64,000 bases of DNA from CATQHB01 sp965262595 (lineage in GTDB: Bacteria; Chloroflexota; Dehalococcoidia; Lucifugimonadales; UBA3495), in NCBI GenBank assembly GCA_965262595.1, contig OZ253548.1:186001-250000 (forward strand), written 5' to 3'. How positions within the stretch are numbered: position 1 is the stretch's first letter; each line of letters opens with the position of its first letter. Shown piece by piece: positions 34,640 to 44,097 of the stretch. The notes below the pieces were generated by a model. The model worked only from the letters and a program-made list of their open reading frames with translations, did not search any database and had not been told where the DNA came from. The position numbers and the translations under genes are program-made.

Positions 34640-34876
34640 TCACGCGCTGTTGAAAATCTCGTTGGCAACGTCCATCGCACCCCGGGCGTACGCTATTCCG
34701 GCGTATAGTGTCATGTGTCCGAACACGTCGATGACCTGGCCTGGGTCAACCCGATATTCAGGGCTCCCCGGATGTGACTCTTGAAGGGCCCTTCGCGTCC
34801 CTACGTCCGCCAGCGCTGCGTTTACCAGGTTGAAGCCGGCCATGAACCCGGTAATGTCCAGGTTGTAAACTCCCAT
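34640..34876 (-). pseudogene. C-terminal remnant of a carboxymuconolactone decarboxylase-like gene
   Basis: The minus-strand frame ends ...QVIDVFGHMTLYAGIAYARGAMDVANEIFNSA, nearly identical to the end of the intact gene at 51376-52161 (QVIEVFGHMTLYAGIAFARGAMDIANEIFTGA). Just before, two compensating frameshifts change REGPFKSHIRGALNIGLTQ to a nonsense stretch. The N-terminal two-thirds are absent. Dead copy. Confidence 0.85.
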
Positions 34877-35036
34877 TAGCCTCCCGGTCCAGTTTCTCCT
34901 TCCACCTCTCATCTCCAGTTGTGGCCTGGTCCCATTCCAGAGATACTAAGGATATCGTAATCGGTTGGACTGCCCACAGGCAGTTGTCATTGATAAGCTT
35001 GCGTAAGGGGCAAGGTAATCTTAGCCGTTCCGGGGG

Positions 35037-36212
35037 ATGACGTTGCGCTCAGGGGTTGACCGGGAGGTCAGAGATCTAATTCAAAAGAATGGGCGAATTA
35101 CGTTCGCTCGGTTCATGCAGGCCTGCCTCTATTCGCCCGGTGGAGGCTTTTATTCTGCCCGGGGCAACCGGATCAGCGCCCACTTCGGAACCTCTTCCAC
35201 GAGTCACCCGGCTTTCGGCGCCCTGATCGCACGGCAACTGGAGCAGATGTGGCGCCTCCTCGGAGACCCTCCCGTTTTCCATGTGATCGAGGTGGGTTCC
35301 GGCGACGGCGTCTTGGCTCAATCCATCGTGGATGCCTGCTGGCGGATGGCCCCCAGGTTCGCTCAGGCGCTTTACTATGTCGCCGCCGACTACGAGCCTG
35401 GATGGCTCCAATCACCTGCCCACACCTATGACTGGGCCAACGGGACTGGAGATCGGATACCCTCAGGCGGGCAAGACGCGATCTTGGGAATCCGACGAGT
35501 TAAAACCGAAGGACTTCGGGCGTTCCGAAATATTGTTGGTTGTATTCTGTGTAACGAGTTGATCGACAACTTCCCGGTCCACCGGTTCGCCATCCAAGGT
35601 GGAAGAGTCAAGGAAGTCTTCGTCACATCGGCGGAGGGGCATCTAACCGAAGTCCTGGACGAGCCCTCCTCACCTCGCATCGAAAAGCGGCTGACCGGCT
35701 TGGGCTTATCCTTAACTGAAGGGTATCGAGGCGAGGTGAACCTGGCCATAGAGGACTGGACTGACCAGCTTTCCAGAACCCTGGACCGCGGGTTTATTCT
35801 CACTATCGACTACGGTCAACTGGCCGCTGACCTCTACTCGCCCCAGAATGCCCAAGGTACGCTGGTCTGTTACAATCGACACGTCGTCAGCAGCGACCCG
35901 TACCAGCACCTCGGGCAACAGGACATAACCTGCCAGGTGGACTTCACGTCCCTCATGCGGTTGGGTGAACGGCACGGTCTAGCCACCGTGGGCTACGCTC
36001 AACAGAGCCGGTTCCTGACGAACCTTGGCTTCTCCTCGTTCCTCGATGCCCTCCAGACGCAAGGCCTATCCGCCGCTCGAACGGCGCTGAGCCGTATGGC
36101 CATGATGACCCTGGTGGACTCGCACGAGTACGGCGACTTCAAAGTGCTTGCCCAAGCTAAAGGCAGCGGGTTGGGCATTGAGCTCCTGGGGTTTGAAGGC
36201 CAGGCAAGGTAA
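35037..36212 (+). CDS. SAM-dependent methyltransferase, MidA/NDUFAF7 type
   Basis: A 391-residue class I methyltransferase of the MidA family. N-terminal segment GRITFARFMQACLYSPGGGFYSARG and the SAM-binding EVGSGDGVLAQSI (about residue 83) are typical; NELIDNFPVHRF corresponds to the NElLDAfPV motif, and LTIDYG follows. In mitochondria the NDUFAF7 relative methylates an arginine of a complex I subunit; in bacteria the role is less clear. ATG start with CCGGGGG as a weak ribosome site. Its neighbours, a dead CMD gene upstream and a convergent thiolase downstream, do not suggest a function. It is shorter than some members but contains all core motifs. Confidence 0.88.
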   Translation: MTLRSGVDREVRDLIQKNGRITFARFMQACLYSPGGGFYSARGNRISAHFGTSSTSHPAFGALIARQLEQMWRLLGDPPVFHVIEVGSGDGVLAQSIVDACWRMAPRFAQALYYVAADYEPGWLQSPAHTYDWANGTGDRIPSGGQDAILGIRRVKTEGLRAFRNIVGCILCNELIDNFPVHRFAIQGGRVKEVFVTSAEGHLTEVLDEPSSPRIEKRLTGLGLSLTEGYRGEVNLAIEDWTDQLSRTLDRGFILTIDYGQLAADLYSPQNAQGTLVCYNRHVVSSDPYQHLGQQDITCQVDFTSLMRLGERHGLATVGYAQQSRFLTNLGFSSFLDALQTQGLSAARTALSRMAMMTLVDSHEYGDFKVLAQAKGSGLGIELLGFEGQAR

Positions 36213-36374
36213 CGGGCCTATCGTTCAGCTCACCTACACTTACTGCGTCCTTCGCCCCACAGAGAAAGCCGCCTGGAAGCAATAGGAAAAGGGCACAAAA
36301 ATGCCTGATGGCCTGTCCCTTTGTTTGGCAGCGACAGAGCAGAGGGCAAAGAATCTGCTCCGCTGGGCTGAATT

Positions 36375-37670
36375 CTAGCTCGGATACTTGCTGAGCATCA
36401 TGAAGCCGCAACTGTCTGGTGTATTGCAGCCGGCAAGGGCAGTTTCGGCCCGCACCGTCACCTGCCGCGCACCCGCTGTCCCCCGAAGCTGTTGAATGCT
36501 ATCAGCGTAGAGGACGGCACGGTTGCGCCCCGTTCCGTTATTTCCGCCACTTGAAAGGAAGGGATGCGGACCTTCGACCCTGATGTCGTCGGCATAGAAG
36601 TCGTGGGCCTCTCCCAGCTTGACACCGTGCCACTGGAAGCCCTCCAGGAATTGCTGCGTGAACGTGAGGTAGCCGTCGTACGGGTTGAATATATCAACAT
36701 CCTCGGGACCCAGCCCGGAACCTTCCCACATCTTCCGTGCCAGGCTGGCGACCGCCTCCTGATGCTCCTCCAGAGTTGCCATGGTGCTTCTACCCGTACC
36801 ATTGTTTTGGGCATGGTTCAGGACGTAAACCGGCTTTTGCCTCAGGTCCTTGGCGCGCTCGGCGGTGGTGAAAATGAAGGCCGCGCAGGTGTTGACTGGC
36901 CGGTCACAATCATAGATCGTCAGCGGCTCCTCGATCACGCGCCCGGTCAAGTAGTCCTCACGGGTGAGCTGATAGGGCTCGTGCAGAGCGTAGTACCCCC
37001 AGGGAGTCATCAGGCCGTTTCGGCGCAAGTTCAAACAGAGAGGGGCCAGCCCTTCGTGGGACTTGCCGTATTTTTTGCAGTACTGCAGGAAGATCACCAG
37101 ATTGTTGAACATGGCGCCGCTCTGATAACCCCAGGGAAGAGAAAAGGCGCTATTCCCGGGGGCTTCCTGATTGATATTCTGAGGATTGTTGTGCCCGTAC
37201 CGGCCTTCGAGATTAACCATCGGGTACCAAACCAGGGCGGTCTCGCATAAACCGTCACCGACCGCCTGCGCGGCCTGGCCCATCATCGGACCGATGTAAG
37301 GTGCATCGGATTTGAGGTACTTTACGTTCTTCAACCCCAACTCTCGCTGCATCCACTCCGCTGAAGCCTTGGTCAGGCCGTCTTCGGTGTCGTAGGGCGG
37401 GTCAAAATAAGGGCGAGGCGCCCAGGTCTGCTCCGCACGGGTCTCCGGGCTGGTAATAAGCCCATCAATGTCGTCCAGCGACAGGCCCGCGTCTGCAATT
37501 GCCTTCAGGCATGCTTCCTTGCTCAAGCCGCCGCAGCTCCGGTCCAGGGCCACACCGTCCCAGCGCCGGTCCATGTGGGACTGACCCCAACCTACAACGG
37601 CGACCTTGCCTCGGTGCTCCCAGATTCCCATACCTTCCCGATTTCTCATCCAGCTCGTGTCACTAACCAT
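36375..37670 (-). CDS. thiolase-like protein (SCP-x/lipid-transfer type)
   Basis: A 431-residue thiolase-fold protein. AAGGGAGC ribosome site before ATG. Marks: GKVAVVGWGQSHM, ACLKAIADAGLSLDDIDGLI and EEPLTIYDCDRPVNTCAAFIFTTAERAKDL are typical of the thiolase-like group that works with a DUF35 OB-fold partner. The end, FLSSGGNNGTGRN, lacks the His-Pro of classical degradative thiolases, so it may be a non-decarboxylating lipid-transfer or an aldolase-type protein. The partner gene sits 65 nt upstream (37736-38164) on the same strand and is probably cotranscribed, as in steroid side-chain and other acyl-CoA retroaldol systems. Confidence 0.9.
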   Translation of the reverse strand: MVSDTSWMRNREGMGIWEHRGKVAVVGWGQSHMDRRWDGVALDRSCGGLSKEACLKAIADAGLSLDDIDGLITSPETRAEQTWAPRPYFDPPYDTEDGLTKASAEWMQRELGLKNVKYLKSDAPYIGPMMGQAAQAVGDGLCETALVWYPMVNLEGRYGHNNPQNINQEAPGNSAFSLPWGYQSGAMFNNLVIFLQYCKKYGKSHEGLAPLCLNLRRNGLMTPWGYYALHEPYQLTREDYLTGRVIEEPLTIYDCDRPVNTCAAFIFTTAERAKDLRQKPVYVLNHAQNNGTGRSTMATLEEHQEAVASLARKMWEGSGLGPEDVDIFNPYDGYLTFTQQFLEGFQWHGVKLGEAHDFYADDIRVEGPHPFLSSGGNNGTGRNRAVLYADSIQQLRGTAGARQVTVRAETALAGCNTPDSCGFMMLSKYPS

Positions 37671-37735
37671 CTCAGCTCCCTTATACCCTCTGCGCTATTC
37701 ACCGTGTCCGACCGTGTCCTTAGGACCCAAGTGGG

Positions 37736-38164
37736 CTAGGTGACCACCTGCCACTCGTGGACCAACTGGCCGTTACTCGTTTGTTCAAATATCAGCTCCA
37801 CCGGCGCTCCAACGGGGACCTCGCCCGGCGGGGTACCCGGAAGGTTGGACAAGAAGTTGATGCCCGGGTCCTCGTCCAGGGTTATCACCGCAAAGTTGAT
37901 GGGCTGCGCCGACCGAAACCCCCTGATGCGGGAGTCGCGCATCACCATGTACACGTCAATGTGACCCTTGCCTTGAACCTCTTTCCACTCCAGATTGTCG
38001 GCCGAGCCACATTTGTTGCACCGCTGGGCGGGAGGATAATGCAGCCTCTCACAGGCGGTGCAGTTCTGCAAGACCAACCGCCGCTCGTTACAGGCGTCCC
38101 AGAAGGGCTTGGTCAGATCATTGGGAACCGGGGCAGGTCTCTCCAGGCCTGGAATCGTTGACAT
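37736..38164 (-). CDS. Zn-ribbon/OB-fold (DUF35) acyl-CoA-associated protein
   Basis: A 142-residue DUF35 protein. Start chosen at ATG 38164 (MSTIPGLERPAP) with CCGGAGGG 8 nt upstream; a longer frame to 38257 has no ribosome site. The rubredoxin-like zinc ribbon is visible: CTACERLHYPPAQRCNKCGS (two C-x2-C knuckles, residues about 36-56), after the usual FWDACNERRLVLQ. The rest forms the OB fold that inserts substrate (KGHIDVYMVMRDS, PINFAVITLDEDPGINFLSN). The pair with the thiolase-like protein at 36375-37670 would form the two-component enzyme complex. Confidence 0.9.
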   Translation of the reverse strand: MSTIPGLERPAPVPNDLTKPFWDACNERRLVLQNCTACERLHYPPAQRCNKCGSADNLEWKEVQGKGHIDVYMVMRDSRIRGFRSAQPINFAVITLDEDPGINFLSNLPGTPPGEVPVGAPVELIFEQTSNGQLVHEWQVVT

Positions 38165-38386
38165 GGTTCTTCCCTCCGGTGGAATCTTGTACGCCGCGCG
38201 TTGCCGTTGCCGACACAATCTAGGGCGGATTATAGGTAGAGTACTTTTTTTGGTCAAGGATGTTTGTCGCCCATAGTTGATTTCCCTATGTCCCCACCAA
38301 AGTTCCGAGCCAATATCACCGGTGGCGTTCTTCAGTTTCAGGTTCGGATAAGCCCGTGGGAAAGAAAAATCCTGGGGAAAGTGCGT

Positions 38387-38746
38387 CTAATCCTGGTTCG
38401 TCCTCCCGTTAATCCACGGCTCGGTATTTCCGGCATCCATCGCGACGAATTGGAACCCCGCCGTCAGGGCAAATTGGCGATCCAACTCCGTATCGCCAAT
38501 ATGGTAATACTCCTCAGCCGAAAAGCGAGACTTCAAGTCCAGGAGACCCTGCTTCGTTGAGACAAAACTCACCTCGATGCTGTGTCGGTCCCAAATGGCC
38601 TGTTGTACTGGAAGCGGACGGTCGGAAGAGCTACCGATAATGCACCCATGAGTCTGGGCCTTTCTGACAATGTTCATGGTGATAGGCCCCGGTGGGTCTC
38701 CTGCTTCCAGCGTTCCATCTATATCGAAACTGACTAGTATTGCCAA
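38387..38746 (-). CDS. small HAD-superfamily hydrolase
   Basis: A 119-residue HAD-fold protein. The TTG start at 38746 follows GGGAGGT with 5-nt spacing and there is no other suitable start. Motif I FDIDGTL (nucleophile Asp8), motif II Ser in IIGSSSDR, and motif IV GDTELD are present; motif III Lys could be K65 in TKQGLLDLK. There is no obvious cap domain, so it acts on a large or open substrate. It lies between the DUF35 operon and the CoA-transferase operon and shares the strand with both. Possibly a phosphatase of proteins or sugars; no more can be said. Confidence 0.78.
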   Translation of the reverse strand: MAILVSFDIDGTLEAGDPPGPITMNIVRKAQTHGCIIGSSSDRPLPVQQAIWDRHSIEVSFVSTKQGLLDLKSRFSAEEYYHIGDTELDRQFALTAGFQFVAMDAGNTEPWINGRTNQD

Positions 38747-38825
38747 GTATGACCTCCCTTCGCAAGTTGGGTTCAGGTGAGATTACCCAAGTATGGAGCG
38801 GCCTGACGCAGGTTGGCGTACTCGC

Positions 38826-41300
38826 CTACGGCTCCCCGCCCACCGAGGGGTCCGCCCACTGGACGATTCCCCGCGTACCCAAGTCCTCGATTTCCTGGTC
38901 GTCGTACCCGATTTCCCGAAGCAGGGGCTTGGTGTGCTGGCCAATTTGGATGGAGGTTCGGTAGAGTCCCGGAGTGAGGGACAATTCGACCAACCCGCCG
39001 TAACGAAGGTATTTTCCGACATACGGGTGCTCCACCTCAACGCTCAGAGCATTCGCCTTGGCGTGGGGGTGGTCCGCATAAAACTCCCCTTCGAGAGCTT
39101 CGTCGGCCCGGACACAGCCGATGTCGGCATTGATTAGCAACTCTTCCCATTCGGCAGCGGTACGCACCGCGAGGATTGCCGAGATCTCGGTAATCAAGGC
39201 TTCGTCATTGGCCTGTCGCGCCTCTCTAGTAGAGAAGCGTGGATCGGCCAGGAGTTCTTCCCGTTCCACAGTGCGGCAGAATGTTTCCCACTCGTCCTGG
39301 AACAAACAACCCAGGAACACCCACCCTTCCCGGCAACGGTAGAGACGGTACAGGGCATGAAGACCATGTAGCTCTTCGTCGGGCATGGCAGTGGGAGGGC
39401 GGTTTGCGTGGTCGTAATACTCATCGGCATTAGTCCAGGCATTGGCGTTGAGCATAGTGAGGTGGACCGGCTGGCCTTTACCCGTGAGGTCCCGCGCCCT
39501 AAGGCCCAGGATGATGCCCGTAGCCACCGCCGGGGAGGTGTTTTGGTCCGGTCCCCAGTTGGATTTCATCATCCAGCGGGTCGCCTCAACGGTCTCCTCA
39601 ATATCCATGACCTGTTCCGGAGGCGGGGGCATGCCCCGGCCCATTTGCCGCATGGCGCCGCCCATGATAGCGCCGGGAATGGGATGGGCGCCCGGCCGGC
39701 GCGCGTGTTCCCCGTTTTCGCCGTAGGTCCCCATCCAGACGTGGACCAGGCGGGGATTAATCTTCTGGCAGGTCTCCCAATCGACCTGGAGACGCTCCGG
39801 AACGCCGAGGCGAAAGTTGTGCGAGAGAACATCGGCCTTGGCGATGAGCTTATGGACGATCGCTTTGCCCTCAGGGGTCTGAAGGTCAACCTGAATGCCC
39901 TCCTTGCCAGCGTAAGTCCGTGGTTCGGCCACTGCCTGGGCAGTGGAACGCCGCCCCTCATCCAATCGCCGATCCGTGGCGTCGACCTTGATTACCCGCG
40001 CCCCAAGGTCTGCCAAAAGGGAGGCGCCATAGGGCCCGGCCTGAATTGTCGCCAGATCCAGGATGGTGACCCCGGAAAGGGGGTGAGCCGCCGCATCGGC
40101 GCCATTCGCCTCAGGCAATCCACCGCTTACGGCCACGGACTGCTGCCGCAGGCGTCCCAGCACTTCGAGGTTGTGCTGTCCCACATCGGGGGCTGGTCCG
40201 CTTGGCTCTCCCGGGGTGTCCTTGAAATCCACGAGGGGGGCCAAGGTGCGCATAGGGCCCACGCGAGGATCATTAATCGTTACCACGGTACCGTTGGAGA
40301 CCACCGCAGGATGTTCCATGGCCTGGACGCTGTTACGATAGGGCTCAGCGGCGATGTTGCCGTCCTGGACATAAATCTCCATCCATTCGTCGGCGGTCTT
40401 CTCCACCTGCTGCTTCAGTATCTCCCGGCGCAGAAGCTCTCGGTTCTCCAAGCTAATGGCGGGAACCTTCTCGAACCGCTCATCCTCGAGCAGGTGCCCA
40501 AGGCCAATGGCATTGAGATGCCCCTGGATGTGCGGGATCCTCTGATTGGCGTGTTGGAGCCAGGTGCCGTCCTTGGTCCGCACGGGAACGTATCCCATGG
40601 AGGAGAGGCCCCGGTTGCCGCCGGGTCTCCCGGGAAACCGCTCCGGGTCCCGGCGCCGGAGCTGCATATTCACCAGTCCACCGTCACCGGCATTGTTGTC
40701 GTGGGGAGAAGCCAGGGCCTGGACGATGCTGGTCTGGACCCATTGCCCACGCCCGCATAGTTCCCGCACCCGGAGGGCGCCAATGATCCCGCGCAATGCA
40801 GCCTGGCTGGCGTGCCAGCTACCGGTGTACACCGCCGAATACACTGGGCCTTCCCGGTTAGGCTGTCCCTGCAAGTTGAGCATCCGGCCTGCTTTGGCCG
40901 CAACGACACCCTCGTACCCTTTTACCCGGCGGAGCGGGCCTTTTTGCCCAAAGCCCGTGATGGAGCAGTAAACCAGCCGCGGGTAAAGTTGCGACAAGGT
41001 GTCATACGCCAACCCCCAGTCGGCCATGTCTCCGGGACGGAAGGACTCTACCAGAACATCAGCTTGGCCGGCTAGCCGGACGGCTTGCTCGCGGCCTTCC
41101 GTAGTGCTGAGATCCAGCACAATGCCCTTTTTCCCGCGGTTCCATGAAATCCAGGCGGGCTGAAAGCGGAAAGGATCTCCGCCGGAAGGTTCAACCTTGA
41201 TCACCTCGGCCCCGTAGTCGGCCATTACCAAGCTGCAGATGGCCCCTGGCATCCCCAATGAGAAATCCAGGACGGTTAGGCCGTCACATGGTCCTGCCAC
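38826..41300 (-). CDS. double-domain CaiB/BaiF-type CoA-transferase
   Basis: An 824-residue protein with two type III CoA-transferase domains. GTG start with GGGGGAGG 6 nt upstream. Domain 1 (about 1-395): LTVLDFSLGMPGAICSLVMADYGAEVIKVE, then GQADVLVESFRPGDMADWGL. Domain 2 (about 415-810): LSGVTILDLATIQAGPYGASLLADLGARVIKVD, KADVLSHNFRLGVPERLQVD and the late GTRGIVQW. Each is the size of a whole enzyme; normal family members are single-domain homodimers that interlock, so a fused dimer is plausible. In domain 1 the region of the catalytic Asp reads AVYTGSWHASQAAL without a clear Asp; domain 2 has WGPDQNTSPAVATG there. Only one half may be catalytic. Transfers CoA between carboxylic acids. Confidence 0.87.
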   Translation of the reverse strand: MAGPCDGLTVLDFSLGMPGAICSLVMADYGAEVIKVEPSGGDPFRFQPAWISWNRGKKGIVLDLSTTEGREQAVRLAGQADVLVESFRPGDMADWGLAYDTLSQLYPRLVYCSITGFGQKGPLRRVKGYEGVVAAKAGRMLNLQGQPNREGPVYSAVYTGSWHASQAALRGIIGALRVRELCGRGQWVQTSIVQALASPHDNNAGDGGLVNMQLRRRDPERFPGRPGGNRGLSSMGYVPVRTKDGTWLQHANQRIPHIQGHLNAIGLGHLLEDERFEKVPAISLENRELLRREILKQQVEKTADEWMEIYVQDGNIAAEPYRNSVQAMEHPAVVSNGTVVTINDPRVGPMRTLAPLVDFKDTPGEPSGPAPDVGQHNLEVLGRLRQQSVAVSGGLPEANGADAAAHPLSGVTILDLATIQAGPYGASLLADLGARVIKVDATDRRLDEGRRSTAQAVAEPRTYAGKEGIQVDLQTPEGKAIVHKLIAKADVLSHNFRLGVPERLQVDWETCQKINPRLVHVWMGTYGENGEHARRPGAHPIPGAIMGGAMRQMGRGMPPPPEQVMDIEETVEATRWMMKSNWGPDQNTSPAVATGIILGLRARDLTGKGQPVHLTMLNANAWTNADEYYDHANRPPTAMPDEELHGLHALYRLYRCREGWVFLGCLFQDEWETFCRTVEREELLADPRFSTREARQANDEALITEISAILAVRTAAEWEELLINADIGCVRADEALEGEFYADHPHAKANALSVEVEHPYVGKYLRYGGLVELSLTPGLYRTSIQIGQHTKPLLREIGYDDQEIEDLGTRGIVQWADPSVGGEP

Positions 41301-41962
41301 GGTTTACCTCCCCCTTCTGCTGAATCGGCTCCCGTTCGGCCAAGCATCTGGCCTGTCCCTTCGGTACCCAACTGTCTTTCCGGCAAGTTTGCAGGCCATA
41401 CTTGGCTCGGGATTACCCAGTTCGCAACCCAAGCTAGCTGCCGAGACTGAGTATGCGGCCCACTGAAGATGCGCGTCAACCTCATTCATGCCGGACGGCC
41501 TCCTCGAACCCTTTCGTATCAGTCCCACTCCATAAGTTGGCGGGATCAGAAACCATTTTTGGAGTAAGAAGGAGGAGGAGATTAGGCGGGCCGCGGGCCG
41601 CGGTTCCCGGTTCATGCCGGTGGGGGTGGAGTTCAAGGGCCTGGAAGCCTATCCGAGAACATTGGCGGCTTAATCAGGATATAAGCCCCATCCTGAGCGA
41701 GCGGCAACGGGAGTATATCCGGGGAGAGCGGTCTAGGGGGGTGAGCCAACGGGAGTTGGGCAAGCGCCCGGAGGTCAGCCGTTGGATCATCCACCAGGTG
41801 GGCGGCAGAAGTGTGGATTTCCCAGTCTTTGCAGGGAGCATGGCCGGTTGGCAGCCCGACCCGAATCCGCCAGATACCAGATAAATGGACATTGCTCATA
41901 GACACCATGCGCTCCTCAAGCTGCAACGCCAATGGTCAGGTAACATCCTGGCAGTTTCCCAA
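41301..41962. other. intergenic stretch, possible decayed gene
   Basis: About 660 nt between the CoA-transferase and the third importer. On the plus strand around 41690-41820 one frame reads like a helix-turn-helix (LSERQREYIRGERSRGVSQ) but has no convincing start, and the product is otherwise atypical. No terminator or tRNA recognised. Confidence 0.4.
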
Positions 41963-42865
41963 CTAACGGCCCCGTTGTCGTGGGTCCAGGAAGTCTCGAA
42001 TGGCATCTCCAAACATATTCAGGCCAAACACGGCAATGCTGATAGCTACTCCAGGCCAAATAACCATCCAGGGGGCCTCATGGCGGTACTGCTGGGCCAC
42101 TCCGGTTAGCATTGTACCAAGCGAAGCATTAGGTTCTTGTATCCCAATTCCCAGGAAGCTGAGAGTGGACTCGGTCAAGATTGCGGTTCCAAGTTCCGCC
42201 GTGGCCATTACAATCCAGGGAGAGACAGTGTTGGGAAGTATGTGGCGGAGGACTAGCCGGCGTTCACTAACGCCGATTGCTCTGGCCGAATCGATGTAAC
42301 CCCGCTCTCTAATGGCGAGAGTTACGGACCTCGTGATTCGAGATATGTTAGGCGACTGAACCAGGCCAATAGCAAAAATGAAGGTGAGCAAAGATGTTCC
42401 AAGGGCAGTGACCACCACCATTGCCATGATTATGGTGGGGAATGCCATCAATATGTCCACGATCCGCTGGACTATCAGGTCTAACACGCCACCCCGATAG
42501 CCAACGATGATTCCTATCAGCCCTCCGCCAATCGAAGCAATGGTGATGGCGGAGAAACCCACCAACATGGAAACCCGGGTTCCGTGCAGCAGTCTGCTGT
42601 AGATGTCCCGGCCAAACTGGTCAGTGCCCATCCAATACGTGGAGTTGGAGTTGATCAGGCGGTCGGAATAATGGGGTTCAATCGGGTCGAAGTTTTGCAG
42701 GACACCCGCTAGCGCCGCAACCAACAGCATGACCACAACCAGGAAACCGCCGACCATCCCCAGCGGCTTACGACGTACCGTCCTGATTAGCCAGGTGAGA
42801 AAACTGGTCGTTCCATGGCGATTTTCGAGTGAGACTTCTTGGCGTCCCGCAGTGCCGGAATTCAT
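41963..42865 (-). CDS. ABC transporter permease, DppC/OppC type
   Basis: A 300-residue permease. The N-terminal tail (MNSGTAGRQEVSLENRHGTTS) precedes the first membrane helix (about 35-55); the DppC/OppC signature GTDQFGRDIYSRLLHGTRVS follows, then five more helices. EAA-type loop: SARAIGVSERRLVLRHILPN. C-terminus FGDAIRDFLDPRQRGR. The ribosome site is weak, and the gene is separated from the DppB-type gene upstream by 60 nt, so translational coupling is possible. It is the last gene of the third importer; no ATPase gene is near. Confidence 0.92.
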   Translation of the reverse strand: MNSGTAGRQEVSLENRHGTTSFLTWLIRTVRRKPLGMVGGFLVVVMLLVAALAGVLQNFDPIEPHYSDRLINSNSTYWMGTDQFGRDIYSRLLHGTRVSMLVGFSAITIASIGGGLIGIIVGYRGGVLDLIVQRIVDILMAFPTIIMAMVVVTALGTSLLTFIFAIGLVQSPNISRITRSVTLAIRERGYIDSARAIGVSERRLVLRHILPNTVSPWIVMATAELGTAILTESTLSFLGIGIQEPNASLGTMLTGVAQQYRHEAPWMVIWPGVAISIAVFGLNMFGDAIRDFLDPRQRGR

Positions 42866-42925
42866 CAGGAACTGTCCTTATTCGCCAGGATAGACGAAAA
42901 AATGCGCTTGTTATTTGAAGACAGC

Positions 42926-43882
42926 CTAGTTCGTAACCCGGATTCTGGGATCAAGAATTACATAGGTCAGATCGACCAACAGATTAATGAGGCTGGCAAA
43001 TATTACCGATACCAGAATCAGGAACTGCACCGTAGGGTAGTCGCGCGCCGCGACCGATCCAACCAGCAGCCGACCCAATCCAGGGAGATTAAAAACTACT
43101 TCCACCACCACTACGCCATTGAACAAGCCAATAAGGCTTACTCCATACAACGTTGCCACCGGCATGAACGAATTCTTGAGGGCATGCCGCACTACCACTG
43201 CGCTTTCCCGCAGACCCTTGGCGTATGCGGTGCGGATGTAATCCTCTTCCAGTATTTCTAACATGGATGACCTTACCATCCTGGCGCAAATGGCGATGCT
43301 CCGAATGGAGCCGATGAACGCTGGGAGCAAGAATTGCCGCAGATTGGTAATGGGATCTGCGGAAAATGGGACATATATTAGCGGATTGGTATAGTTAAAC
43401 CAGAAGAGCAGGGCCAAAATCACCACGATACCGATCCAGAACACCGGGATCGCCAGGCCGCTAATCGCAGTGATACGGACCACATAGTCGAGCCAGGTGT
43501 CCTGTCGAACCGCAGTAATGGTCCCCAGCAATAACGACAAGGCGATGACCATTATGAGGCTGAGCACGGTCAGCTCGGCGGTTACCGGAAAAGCTCTACC
43601 AAAGTCGGACGCCACCGACGTCTGGCGCACCAGGCTAATGCCCGGGTCAAGGCGCACCACGTCCCAAACCCACTTCAGGTACTGTTGGTAAATAGGCAGG
43701 TGCAGACCAAACTGTTCACGCATGGCCTGTCTTTCTTCAAGGGTCAGTCCCAGTTCCGCCTGGGCCAGCAGGGCGGAAACCGGGTCGCCCGGAATTACCC
43801 GCATGATAAAGAATATCAGTATGCTGGAGCCAACAATGGCTACAAAGGCCAGCCCTACTCTCTTTACCAGGTATCTTTTCAT
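42926..43882 (-). CDS. ABC transporter permease, DppB/OppB type
   Basis: A 318-residue permease beginning MKRYLVKRVGLAFVAIVGSS. Contains RVIPGDPVSALLAQAELGLT and the REQFGLHLPIYQQYLKWV segment, both usual in DppB, six hydrophobic helices, the EAA-like loop RTAYAKGLRESAVVVRHALKN and the end YVILDPRIRVTN. No clear Shine-Dalgarno motif precedes the ATG. It pairs with the downstream DppC-type permease and follows the substrate-binding gene after a 215-nt gap that includes a strong hairpin. Confidence 0.92.
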   Translation of the reverse strand: MKRYLVKRVGLAFVAIVGSSILIFFIMRVIPGDPVSALLAQAELGLTLEERQAMREQFGLHLPIYQQYLKWVWDVVRLDPGISLVRQTSVASDFGRAFPVTAELTVLSLIMVIALSLLLGTITAVRQDTWLDYVVRITAISGLAIPVFWIGIVVILALLFWFNYTNPLIYVPFSADPITNLRQFLLPAFIGSIRSIAICARMVRSSMLEILEEDYIRTAYAKGLRESAVVVRHALKNSFMPVATLYGVSLIGLFNGVVVVEVVFNLPGLGRLLVGSVAARDYPTVQFLILVSVIFASLINLLVDLTYVILDPRIRVTN

Positions 43883-44043
43883 TGCATATCAACCGTTGAT
43901 TAGCCAAGGAGTTGAGAGCCGCGTCCACACCGTTTCAAGCGGTAGGGAACTCTTCCAAAAAGTGGTTGGAACCTTTCCATTGCCCGCCGTGCCACCGGCA
44001 CGAGGCTACAGCCGTAGGATTAGAAATTCGGCGAATAAACTAA

Positions 44044-44077
44044 TGGATGCCTCAGGGCGATTTATCTGAGGCATCCA
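44044..44077 (-). terminator. hairpin between lipoprotein and permease genes of the third importer
   Basis: TGGATGCCTCAG / CTGAGGCATCCA: a perfect 12-bp stem with a 10-nt loop, on the minus strand followed by TTAGTTTATTC. It starts 20 nt after the lipoprotein stop and probably lowers transcription into the permeases. Confidence 0.65.
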
Positions 44078-44097
44078 GAATCTCCTTGCTCTACGAC

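Noticed and set aside
39408..40760. Long plus-strand open frame inside the CoA-transferase gene
   Set aside because: Antisense shadow; the opposite strand encodes clear CaiB/BaiF motifs over the same stretch.
41453..41884. Possible helix-turn-helix protein
   Set aside because: One segment looks like a DNA-binding helix pair, but the flanks are unlike any protein and there is no start signal; at most a remnant.
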